Below are positions 1 to 10,282 of a DNA stretch of 64,000 bases, piece after piece. The stretch is from Fomitopsis serialis (lineage: Eukaryota > Basidiomycota > Agaricomycetes > Polyporales > Fomitopsidaceae), in assembly GCF_022376445.1 (NCBI RefSeq), contig NW_025955170.1, positions 1-64,000 on the forward strand. Reading direction: 5' to 3'. A program made the translations under genes and the position numbers. Each line of letters begins with the position of its first letter. Position 1 is the first letter of the stretch. The notes beneath the pieces are model-generated. The model was not told the DNA's origin and ran no database searches. It saw only the letters and a list, made by a program, of their open reading frames with translations.

Positions 1-840
1 TTGCGGTGTACGGCTGCAGACGACAATCCTCAAGGAACCGAGGCGTGTTGGGTAGGAAAGCTGCTCCACGAATCATCAGCGAACTTCGAGTGTGACAACG
101 ATGTAATATCAATACTGTATGCTAGTATGCCAGTGCATCCTCGATTCTTCCATCTTCTTGTGCGCTGTCTACCACCTTGATGGCGGTACATTGTGAAGTT
201 TTCATGGTGTATGTGTGCATTATGCTTACCACTACTTTGCAAACTTCCTTGGCTGCATTGATAGCCCAGGCTGGGGGTCAGTTGATACACAGTGAGAGCA
301 GGAACTTGAAGCGGACTGTCGACAGGGAATCCTCCAAAGGATGAACCTTTATACCTCTCAGTAAGCGCAGTCGGGCTCCGAAGTAAGATTGCGTCGATGA
401 CGGACTCCGATGCTTTGCCGCAACACAACAAACCTTCTTTTGCAAGCACCCCAATATTGCGCGGTACCTGGCGGGCGAAGCCTCGGATGCCAATATCGTC
501 GTACTCGAGTGTACCTCCTAAGTCTACATGACCGCGGATTCATATCTGAATCCTGCGGTCATATCCGCACTTTAGTATTCTTGGCAGTAGTTCCGTCTGA
601 GGGATGAACCCATATTTGTGGGGGTATGTTGTCGTCTACAATTGTCTGGGCGGCGCCCATGACCAACCCATCCAAACTCTCATCCCGCATCTGATTCATC
701 AAGCCACCTACGAGCCTGCTTGCCAATTTATCAGCTGATTATCACGTATCATTCATTGCATTGGATTCAAGTCTTGGAGACATGATTTCAGCCGTTAACG
801 AGTCTGACTCGAAACAACGATTCACCACAAAACTCTCAGT
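1..840. other. Window edge, possible exon of an unidentified gene
   Basis: No gene can be firmly placed here. On the minus strand, about 520 down to 250 holds an open frame with protein-like composition, containing GTLEYDDIGIRGFARQVPRN and then IGVLAKEGLLCCGKASESVI. It is preceded by an acceptor-like CTTAG at about 516-520 and could be one exon of a gene whose other exons I cannot see. I recognise no family. The rest looks non-coding. Confidence 0.25.
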
Positions 841-1101
841 GTGCGCCTAGGTCAATTGAGTGCGTGGATGCGGAAAGCATGTACAACTACCGAACCCAGA
901 CCCTTCAGAACCACAAAAGAAGACGTAGCCAAATACCTCTCCTGGCACATGCCACGTTCTCAGAAGAAGTATGCATTCTCCCTGAGGCATCCAAGCTGAA
1001 AGATGACTAACCATGTACCCACCGCCACCTGCCGTGTCAATAGTCAAAGGCATACAAATTCAAGTACAGTCTAACGAATCTCACAAACATCGACAACTTT
1101 C

Positions 1102-4100
1102 TTATTGTGCGAGTTCCACCTGGATATGCCGCATGAACAAGATCATGCCCGGATAGAAGAGGCAAACTTACGTAGTTACTTGGGAAGATACCCTTCCTTC
1201 CGGCGGAATCCACGCCTACGGACAGGTATGCTTGTCAGTCTGACTAACAAGGGGTATCCGACCGCGGAGACGTACCCTCCCACCAACCATCTGCGTAGTT
1301 CATCCCTCCTCTCGGTCCTCCGGTCAGTTCGATCAGGCCGCCCTCCTGCACGTTTAGCTCGTCCGGGCCTTGCGATTGGTACGCATAGACGCCCCGCACT
1401 ACGACCGCATCAGTCATTAACCGGTTCACCTAGCACATAGAAGGGAAAGGTACCGGATTTTCCTTTGACCTGCGGACGAGAGGTAGCAGGAGGCACCGGC
1501 GGCGGTCTCGGCGTCGCACTTGAGCTTGAAGACTCGATAACTTGTACGTACGCCGCTGGGACTAGCCCCTTGCCCCCGAGTTCGTCCGCTACCTTGACCC
1601 AGCCGGATCCGTCATCTTCCTCAAGAACCTGCACGGTGGTTCCGGCTAAGGATGCGTGTCAGCGTCTGTCGCTTTGCCGAACTGTCCGGACCAACCTGTC
1701 ACAGCTAGTTCGAACGGCGAGGTGGGCGTAAAACTGTAGACAACCTGCGCGCTTGGAAGTGCCTCACGGATGACCGAGTCTCTAGGCGCAAAGGAGGACG
1801 GAGATGGTGTCATACCTGATCAGTCGAAACGTGAATCAGTCTTCAATAATTGTTCAATCACTGAGACTGACCTTGACTGCCGCTCTTCGATGTTGTGGAG
1901 GACATTGTAGAAGAACGTGACATGGTAGACGCGGCACTCGACCGCACGGCGCCTTTGGATCCCGCACAATCGGCAGGAACCTACATAGCCGAAATTGAGG
2001 TGAAGACACAGAGAGTACACATGTGCACGAGCAATCGAACCTTCAACTCGCATTTCGCATGGACTGAAATGCCGCATGCTTTGCATGTCTTTCCTTGCTT
2101 GCTGAGGCCCCAGATAGAAGACTGCGATCATATACAACGAAGTTGTATTCGTTACGTCGCCGGCAGCGAGACAGACGCCGGGAACACCCACCTTGCAGTA
2201 GGCGCACGGAGTTGGAATGGAGAAGGAAGTGCTCTTGAAGGCGTGCAGCTTCTGTTCGCCTTCATCACCTACACAGCGATGACAGACAGACCAAATAAGC
2301 GAGTCGAGTGCATCGGTCAGTGCGTGACGTACCGCTCAGTGCCGCCGATATCACATCGATTTCGGTGAGTAACATGTACTCTGACGACAAGTAAAATGTG
2401 AGTTGGTGATGCGCTTCAAGATAGCTCTACAAGAAGTTCAGCACTGACGTCAAATTGCGGGCACACTGCACAAGCAGGGACTATTCCCCGAGAGATACTT
2501 ACATCTGTTGCTTCTTCTCGGTTCGCTGCTTTGTCGATTCCCACGTTGTTAGCCATCATTCTGGCAAACGACTCCATTTCTTTGCCTATCCAGGAGTCAT
2601 ATTGAGTACGGGCATGACTAATGTAGAAAACTCGAGAATCTCGCGCTGAGACTTACGTTTGGAGGTGATCACCGGTCGCAGCTCGTCCAACTTACTCCGA
2701 CATTTCGTCAGTCTGTTCTGTAGGTACACTTTGGGTGCAGGCTCGACGACCATGTCTGCCTACAGGATCGACATTCGTTGTGAGCCAGCTCTTTCGAAGC
2801 CTATCGGTAGACTTACGGTATCATAGTGAACGGTACATGGCTCGAAGCTCCAATCACCAGGCTTCGTGAACGGACGAATGTTATGCTCGATGAAGAGCTC
2901 CTGATCGGCTTGTGGGTTGACGGCTGCCAATCTACTCTCCACGCCATCTATGTGAGTGCGCAGGGTATCGAGATGGCTCTTCTGCAGTGACTGCGCTTGC
3001 ACCATGATGACCACAAATCTCTCGAGTAATTGTGCCTGCAGGGTTTCTGGCAAGACCTCTGAGTGATGACCGTTGATGGCCGATGAGTCATCGGGCCGAC
3101 TCACGGAATTGCTACAAAACACGGGAATATGAGCGATCATACGAAAGTGGATATTGAAACAACATACGTCTTCTAGGCTGGGCAGATCCTCGTCGTAGAA
3201 TTTGTCCTTAAGTCTGTTAGATGTCGATGTCGAGATGAGATAAACACTGATTGTCGAAAGTGAGCCGTAGTTCGTGATCAGATAGTCGAGGTCCCCACTT
3301 CTTGCTGTTCTGCATATCGACCTGCTGCGATTCAAATTGCTTCGCTGCACGGTCGGCGTGTCGGTCATCCGCGCGACCCTTCGCACGGCTGCTGAGACTG
3401 GAATTAACAAAGCTTAAAGTGTCTGGACACACCTGCTTTTGGCGGTAGCTTTCTACCTCGCTGCAATCTTCGTCGTACTGCGTCAGTCATGAGCGATAGG
3501 GCGAGGTGGTCAACAAGATTAATGCACAACCTTTTGTTTGCTCTAAAAGTGTGGATCATGAGCTTGCGTTTCCACTACTAAGTCAGGCTCACATACCTTG
3601 ATGCGATCGGTATACACGCGATCCCTCTCGGATAGGAGCTTCGAGAAGTGCTGTTCTTGTTTCTTCTTGGCTTCCTCCTGCCGCCGCTCTGTCACTTTCA
3701 GAGCCTCTATGACTTGCGCCGTCAGCGAATCCGCAAGACCATTGTGAGCCTGCGCCGAATCCATCATAGAAGAGATGAGCTGCGCATAGGCGTTGTGGAG
3801 AGTGCTACGTTCGCCGATCGTTGAGCTATCGACGTTATCGAGAGCATTCAATGTACCTTCTCTGCAAGACGTCTTCTCCCCAGGTCTTGGTCGGCTCGGT
3901 TCCAACAACGAGTGCAGCATCTTTCTTGCTCTTCTTTTCCGCGGCCTTGCGGGCGAGGGCTTGTAGCTTTGTCGCGTATTCACGTTCAAGAGCAACACGT
4001 TCCTTATGCATCTCGCGAACCTGCACAGTACCACGGTATCGTATCATCAATGTCAGATGTAGATCAAGATGGCCTCGACACCTACATCGGCGAGTAGCTC

Positions 4101-4231
4101 AAGCTGTACATCGGTCAGAGCGACCAAGCGATCCACCTGGTCCTGAATGGATGTCAGCTACCCGGTCCTGCATTGCTAGCTGGTCGTCGCTGTACCGGCA
4201 GTTCTTTTCCATAGGTCTGACCGCTGCTCAT
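1102..4231 (-). CDS. BZZ1-like F-BAR/C1/SH3 protein
   Basis: This is a homologue of fungal BZZ1, which binds membranes through an F-BAR dimer and recruits Las17/WASP-driven actin assembly at endocytic sites. The gene is cut into at least a dozen exons, all read on the minus strand from ATG 4231 (MSSGQTYGKELP) to TAA 1104-1102, giving about 660 residues. The order is: F-BAR/FCH region (residues about 15-300, including REMHKERVALEREYATKLQ and a long coiled coil); a C1 zinc finger near 410-460 with the H..CxxC..CxxC..HxxC..C pattern (CAYCK, then CKACGISVHAKC); a Ser-rich linker; SH3-1 (VVYSFTPTSPFELAV ... GWVKV ... GLVPAAYV); and a C-terminal SH3-2 (VYAYQSQGPDELNVQEGG ... GWWEG ... GIFPSNYVELAQ). 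Introns are 50-80 nt, and exons of only 12 nt and 7 nt are needed to keep the family sequence. No frame break was seen. Family assignment is firm; exact micro-exon borders are inferred from homology. Confidence 0.93.
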
Positions 4232-5964
4232 GGTTGAATTATCTGTGATTCCGATAGGTAGTCATGGTCCGGGCTGGGTCATCAAGATGCAATCTCTCAA
4301 CTTACGCAAGATTCAATGTAACGGCTTCTGGCAAGCAAACGAGTCAAGCCTGCGGCGCTCCGTGAAGGTGAGCTCGGGCCAACGTTGAGAAAGAGACTCC
4401 GCTAGTGGTTTCAGGCGATACAATCGCTGATCTACAGGGATGAACAGTCAACGTAGTCGCGGCGGTCAGTGCGAACAACAACTTGAAGGTGTCTCGGTGG
4501 CAGCAGTGCCACACTCGGCATCGTGATCTTGAGATCTCGGGCGCCCCGAAGTCATCGAGATTCGAAGATCATGACACGACCGTGACTTGGCAGTGTCCTA
4601 TGTACTTTGTGTAATACCTTGTCACGGTTGAACCAGACCAGAACTCTTGGCTATGGCTGGCTTGAGCACGACAATGAACAGTTCAACGAATTGCTAGTCC
4701 GACAAATATCTCAAATATCTGCTCACAAACAGGTTTGCAGGCCGCACACTGGCAAGCAGCCCTAATTGCGGCGCCGACGATCGTGAGTCGCGGATGTCTC
4801 TGGAGAGGTTTGTGATGGGCCTCGATACATACATCGACGTGATGCATGTGGATTGTCTCAGGTTTGACGGGTGAGTCGCAGGTCAATTGGACCGCCTGCA
4901 GACGCTACTACCAACCAAACGGGTCTAGACTCGGACTCGTCGAACTTCCAGCATATCCACGGCGCTCACGAATCGAATGCTACACCTACTGCGTGTGGAT
5001 GATCGCAGACGTGTCTGTGTCCAGAGCTCCAGCTAAGGTGAGTGTTGCATTTTCGCTATAGCAGTGCCCTCCTGCGACTTCGCTTGCTGTGATGCGTAGA
5101 GATGCACCACACAGAGAACCGGTCTCGAACTTCGAAGTCTTCCGACGACAAGACTGACTCCAAACCTCGCTTCTGTCCGGGTCATCGTCTCCATCCCATC
5201 ACTGGTACTGCTGTCGATGGATCCCCACGGCGCACTCGACTTTGTTCAGTTTGCTGCCTCGAGGGTACAATGGACGGTGCTTGAACTGTCTTCCCAAGGG
5301 ATTCGACATGTTTTCCAATGCCTGGGTGGGCCAAACATTCGGGTACTAGTTTCGGCGGCATAAAGCGCACCGCCACCTGCAAGCTAGTGCCTGAACGAGT
5401 CGAGGCTGTCATGTGACGAACAGAGGCATCCTCATGTCTGGCCACTGGATGTTCCTGTCTCCGGCGTGCTCTTGCTGCTTATTTTTGCAGATTGCTGGGC
5501 ACGGTGACGTCGAGGGTATAGGCCCGGCTTTCGTTGCGGCACTTACCCTCCGGCCTCTGCCAGCAACTTGAATACTTATGTTACCTCGAGCCGCACGTAC
5601 ATACGCTTATGGATGCAATGTTGTCCCTGACGCTCTCGGTCGAGACCCGAGAGCGTCTTCATGCCAGTTTCATGCTGTATTATCGCTCGATCAGTTCTGC
5701 AGGTCGACAGCCTCCACCGTCGATGAGGAGCATCTTCGCTGGATGCTCTTCGAAGGCTTTTGGGCGGCGAGTCCATTAACAACAGTCCCAGCTCCCTTAA
5801 CGAAACTCAGTTGTAGGTCGCCACCAATCTCGGCTCGCCGAGACATGATTCCATTGCCAAGGGCCTCAAGGGCCTCTCCAAAAATTTCCCTCCCAGTCTG
5901 AGTGAGTTTCAAGTTCTCATATTCCATTGCCTTTCAGGGCACGTTGATTACGTATGAATAGCAA

Positions 5965-6083
5965 GATCGAGGTGGCGGGCCGCCCGTCTCGATCAAGCAT
6001 TCCGATTGGCTGAGCGATCCTGAACCCTCAATTACATTATTAATACCTCGAAGACCGCCGGCCTATAGGAAGACTCGGCCGGC
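5965..6083. promoter_or_regulatory. Two G+C-rich inverted repeats upstream of the DPBB gene
   Basis: At 5965-5994 GATCGAG pairs with CTCGATC around an inner CGGGC-C-GCCCG inverted repeat. At 6057-6063 and 6077-6083 GCCGGCC faces GGCCGGC with 13 nt between. A CCAAT box in inverse orientation (ATTGG, about 6004-6008) lies between the two. These symmetric CGG/CCG half-sites resemble sites bound by dimeric zinc-cluster regulators; that reading is inference. Confidence 0.4.
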
Positions 6084-6351
6084 TTAAATACTTACACGGG
6101 AAGGCCGAGCGAGCACACACAGCCACACAGGTGTTCAGGGCCAGAAACCTCCGGGAGCCGTCGGTGCCTGCTCATACGGGCATTCGTTTTGACGATCCGA
6201 AGACACACCCCGGATTGTGGGTACACTCAGGTTACTCCGGTTTTGGGGGTTATTGTGGTCGACTCACCGCGCGTTCGCCGAACCGGTCTGGGCTCGAGAG
6301 ACTTTCAGCTTTTTTTGCTCGTCGACATGTGGGGGCGGAGAGCGTCGGCGC

Positions 6352-6359
6352 ATAAAAGG
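6352..6359 (+). promoter_or_regulatory. TATA-like element of the DPBB gene
   Basis: ATAAAAGG lies 128 bases upstream of the ATG at 6487, a usual distance for a TATA box in filamentous fungi, and is followed by a pyrimidine-rich stretch. The strong core sequence fits a highly expressed secreted protein. Confidence 0.5.
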
Positions 6360-6486
6360 GCCAGTTAGCAGAGGGTTGCACTCCAACGGGTCTGCTCGTC
6401 TCATCGTCTTTGGCACCACCGGTCTTTTGCACTTGTGCAACGTCCTTCCTTAGGTTCTCCCTACCTCCTTACCGTCCTTACACACG

Positions 6487-7070
6487 ATGTCTCGCTTCGC
6501 CGTCCTCGCCACCGCGTTCTGCGCGATCCTCGCTTCCGTCTCTGGTTCGCCCGTGGCGACCAACGAGACTGTCACCCTCGAGAAGCGTATCACGCACACC
6601 GGCCGGGTATGTCTTGTCTTTGTGGCCTCCGATTTCGCCTTGAAACTGACGTTCTCGTCCCACAGGGCACTTGGTACGAAGTCGGTCTCGGTGCCTGCGG
6701 GTACAACGACATCGACAGCTCTTACATCGTCGCCATCTCTCACGAGATCTACAACAACGGCGGTAACTGCAACCAGGTTAGTCGCCCAGAGTCACGTCCC
6801 AGTGCCGCTCAAACTGACTTCGTCCTTAGTACATGCGTATCGAGAACACTGCCAACGGCGCTGTCGCCTACGGCCAGACTCGCGACGAGTGCATGGGATG
6901 TGACGCGACTGCCATTGGTATGTATATCTCTCGCCGCTTCATGCCACCGGTTGCTAAAAAAACTCCGCACAGACCTGAGCCCTTCGCTCTTCCAGGCGCT
7001 CGGCGCCGACCTCGGGGAGGGCGTCCTCAGCCTCTCCTGGCACTTCATGTCCAAGGACTGGAAGCCCTAA
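6487..7070 (+). CDS. Secreted DPBB (expansin/RlpA-like) protein, riboflavin-aldehyde-forming-enzyme type
   Basis: Four exons (6487-6606, 6666-6776, 6830-6917, 6973-7070) join in frame to a 138-residue protein, the usual size of this basidiomycete family. It starts with a classic signal peptide (MSRFAVLATAFCAILASVSG), followed by a short propeptide ending in a Kex2-type KR (residues about 33-34). The mature part is a double-psi beta-barrel: GTWYEVGLGACGYNDIDSSY near residues 40-60, the CNQY turn, then CMGCDATAIDLSPSLFQALG and a C-terminal LSWHFMSKDWKP. Relatives include the Agaricus riboflavin-aldehyde-forming enzyme and small expansin-like or cerato-platanin-like secreted proteins. Enzymatic activity of most members is unproven, so I infer only an extracellular wall- or matrix-associated role. 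It converges on the GPI-protein gene downstream. Confidence 0.9.
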
Positions 7071-8030
7071 GCGGCCCAGCCGACCGACCCCCGCTGGCGT
7101 CACCCGACGTTAGCCCCCACCCTCGCTCCCTCACCACGACATAGACGTCCCTCATTCGCTCTACCATTCCTTACGGCTCTCCGGTCTGTTGTCTTAATAC
7201 ACTCGCCGCTCCCTGGGGGACGCGGTGCACCCTCGCCGGTCTAGGCCGGCGCACATTCATCTATAGGCCCTCCGTTGGCGCGGACGACATAGAGTCTCGC
7301 CGCAGGGGGTGTGATTGTAGCATAATCCTTGTGTAGCGGTGTTCACTCTGCCCTTAGCACCTCTCCCCAAGATGGGAGAGTATTGTAGCAGATCAAAAAG
7401 TATGTTGGCGTATAGACGTAGATGCAGAAATACAATGAAAACCTGAAAAGAAAGTGTCTTTCGTGTGATGGTCATGATGACTTTTGCATCGACTTCTGAG
7501 TCGAAATCGTTCATTGATAAAGTGATCACAGGGCCGAGCGCTGCCCAGTGGACATCGTAGAGGATATGCTGCACACCGACCTGAATGTCTACAACAGGAC
7601 CCGTACATCGCGCATTGGCATGTACGCTTCAAGTTGTCAGAGTCGTTGTTAGCCTTGGCCAGACCGAACAATATTATCTACTGCACTTGTCTTGCAGGTC
7701 TTGAGACCAAGCCCGGATGGGCCATTCATCCTTCAGACCGACGGCCGCATGGTAGGAAAGCAGGAAAAGGAACATATTGACGTAAGAATCGTAAAACGTC
7801 ACAGTACATGGGGCGCAAACATAACTACACGCGAACGAACAGCGTTCAGACAGTCAACATGACGCAGACGCATAAAGTCCGAGGGTATCCCGGAACGCGG
7901 ACTATTCGAAATAGGACGTAGCGTAGATCCATAACCGCCTGTCATCATACCTCCTCCTACATCATGAGCATATACATGTCTTCCTTGATCCGGCCTCGAC
8001 CGAGGGTGCATCGCGTCGGACATAGCTTCA
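7071..8030. other. Intergenic between convergent genes
   Basis: This region holds the 3' flanks of the DPBB gene and of the minus-strand GPI-protein gene. No open frame with coding character, RNA gene or repeat was recognised. Confidence 0.6.
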
Positions 8031-9048
8031 TCAGAGCATGACGAGCGACAGGATTGCGATGGCGACCGCTAGCAATGGCTGGAAGGGACTTGCATGCATG
8101 AGTGACAGCGCGCCGCTAGTGTTGCCGCTGGCATCGCTGGCAGCAGAGACCGAGCTCGACGAAATAGGAGCTGAGGATGCAGCAGATGCAGTCGACACAG
8201 ACGGCACAGAAGTGGGAAATGAGGGGGATGCAGAGGATACGGTGCTCGGGGTGCTGGACGGCGTATCGGCAGACGAGACAGTGTCTGTCTGCGATGGGAC
8301 GGTCGTCACGGTTGTCGATAGTTCGGTCGTTACGGTCACGGAGACGGACTCAGAGGTCGTTTCAGAGACTGGGGCAGCGAGCTGTGAAGAGAAGAGCGGG
8401 ATGGAGGGAGGAAGGACATACCAGCTACGGAAGTGGATGCAGCCGCTGTCGAAGCAGCGCTCGAAGCGTCCGAGGTGCCGATGATGGTGAAGTTCGGGCT
8501 GATGTTTCCGGAGTCACCGAACACTGATAGCAATGAGGTGAGTGTATGCGATATCATTGATATAACAAGACCCACGATCCACGATGTAGTTGTTGCGCGT
8601 CGGTACAGAAGGTACTGCGAACGAGACCTGGCCGGCGCTTAGCAGGAACTTCTGCGCAAGCGGGGTATCTGAGTGCGTCATTAATGTCAGCGCTCGGCTG
8701 CATGTACATTCTGAACGCGTTGGTACTCACCGAGCATAAGGTTCTCACTATTCCAAGTGTCGTAACCCAGTACCAACTTCCCAGTAACTCCAGTAAAATT
8801 GACATCGGACGGCAGGGCGGACAAGTCCCTGCAACGCGACACCGCCGAAAGTCAGCACACACTCGAAGGGCAGCACAAGCCACATACCATGTCACCGTCA
8901 CCGTCTCGCCTACATTCCACACCGTGCTTGCATCGGGACTCGTTATAGGTGGGCTGATCACGTCGCGTTCCTCCAGCGCACGTCTCAGGGGAATGGCATG
9001 GACGGCAGCGAGCAAGAAGAACAACGCGTAAATCGTGAACGAGAGCAT
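8031..9048 (-). CDS. GPI-anchored Ser/Thr-rich cell-wall protein (Kre9/Knh1-like N-domain)
   Basis: Read on the minus strand from ATG 9048 to TGA 8031, with four introns. The protein has a signal peptide (MLSFTIYALFFLLAAVHAIP) and a Kre9/Knh1-type beta-sandwich (ISPPITSPDASTVWNVGETV, then TWDLSALPSDVNFTGVTGKL, LGYDTWNSENLM and FGDSGNISPNFTI). A Ser/Thr/Ala-rich region of some 120 residues follows, ending in a GPI-attachment signal: small residues around ASGNTSG, then a hydrophobic tail (PLLAVAIAILSLVML). It belongs to the large fungal family of Ser-Thr-rich GPI-anchored membrane proteins and should sit at the plasma membrane or wall. The specific function is unknown. Introns were placed by GT-AG sites that keep the domain in frame; the last one uses the acceptor GCCCCAG. 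Confidence 0.87.
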
Positions 9049-10208
9049 GACGGGCAGCAGCGACGAGCAGGACAGCAGGCCGTCGCAGTGCAGGTGCGGG
9101 CTGGGAAGAGCAGAGCCTCGCTCGCATCGCACCGCTGGCGGCCCTCTTCAATCTCTCGGCTAAGCTGTCTGACTTGCCGAATCAGGGAACCTCCTGCAGC
9201 GCAGATCCCGTCACGCGACCCTCACCCGTACACGCATAGGCACGCCCTGCCAGTACTACTTATGGCCACCTCCTGCCAGCTTCTTACCGCCTCCCTCTTG
9301 CTTCTCGCGGGGGCTTCGGGCTTCAACGCGATCAAGTCCCTGTGCGCTCCTAGGATGCGGGAAGACAGCGGCATACCTGGCTCCTGTCCACTCATTCATC
9401 CCGCTTTCGCGACTGTACGCATCAACTCGTTGGCACCTCGGGATGCCCACTGCTTGTTTCACACCACTGGACAGACGGGTGCAGTTACATATCTTGATTC
9501 GAGATGCACGGTTGACCGCATTAAAATCGCCGGAATCGTATCCCTCCGCCCTCTCGCTCGCACGAGGCCTGTCTAACCAACTGAGAATCCTGAAGCTTTA
9601 TATTCCGCTCACATCGTACAGTATCTGGTTCGCCGTCATGCGTCTGAAGGAACACGCGGAGATCTATGAGTTGGGGACTCCGAGAATGTCGATCTAGGCT
9701 TTCGACTCACTGCGAGTTCCTGCTCGTGGGGTCAACGACTCAACATCAGGTCCATCTTTCGATATTTCTGGTGATCACATTCAAAATTCGGTTTGCGCAA
9801 TGTGGTAAGTTATTGCTTGCGCACAGTTGTTGCTGAGTACTACCATGGCGAGTATCGCGAGCAGTACTGGTAGAGTTGATACGGACTTCCCCCTATGTAG
9901 TAATAGGAACGATATATCGGAGGCAACTATCATCGTATTGAATCTGGGACAGTACTACTAGTACAGATATCGCCGGGCGCAGGCTAGGGTACATAAGTAC
10001 CTTCCGTGGCAAGTAGCGTGCGGCTCTTATAAATGCCAATATGCCAGTGGCTGAGAGTGGCGTGAGTGGCTGAGATCGACTCCCGCCGGCCCGTGGTATT
10101 TGAAATTATTTAAATAGTGTTTGACCTCGCCAACATCGGACCACGACACTCACCTTGACCTTGCCTCAACTATTTACATCACGTCGTTGTACTGACCCTG
10201 CCATCTCT

Positions 10209-10267
10209 GTATGTTGCACACAGTTTAGGCAATGCGGTCCACTGCTCACTTTACACCGTTGCTGCAG
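10209..10267 (+). other. Probable 5'-UTR intron of F-box gene 1
   Basis: GTATGT at 10209 and CTGCAG ending at 10267 bound a 59-nt intron. F-box gene 2 has the same CTCTGTATGTTG context at 12682, ending CCACAG at 12737. The ATG at 10232 falls inside this intron, which supports translation from 10283. Confidence 0.55.
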
Positions 10268-10282
10268 GCTCGCCGAGGCATC

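Larger units (their letters stand above)
4232..6486. other. Intergenic, 2.2 kb
   Basis: I see no gene I can support between BZZ1 and the secreted DPBB gene. A minus-strand frame at 5927-5691 opens with MEYENLKLTQTGREIFGEAL and continues for 78 residues with plausible composition, but it has no family match I know and no clear partner exon. The last 500 bases carry the inverted repeats and TATA-like sequence described separately. Confidence 0.4.

Noticed and set aside
847..1053. Minus-strand frame downstream of BZZ1 as an extra BZZ1 exon
   Set aside because: BZZ1 ends naturally at NYVELAQ-stop just after the second SH3 domain.
10232..10282. Upstream ATG that would extend F-box protein 1 by 17 residues
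   Set aside because: It lies inside a likely 5'-UTR intron, and the paralogue aligns from the ATG at 10283.
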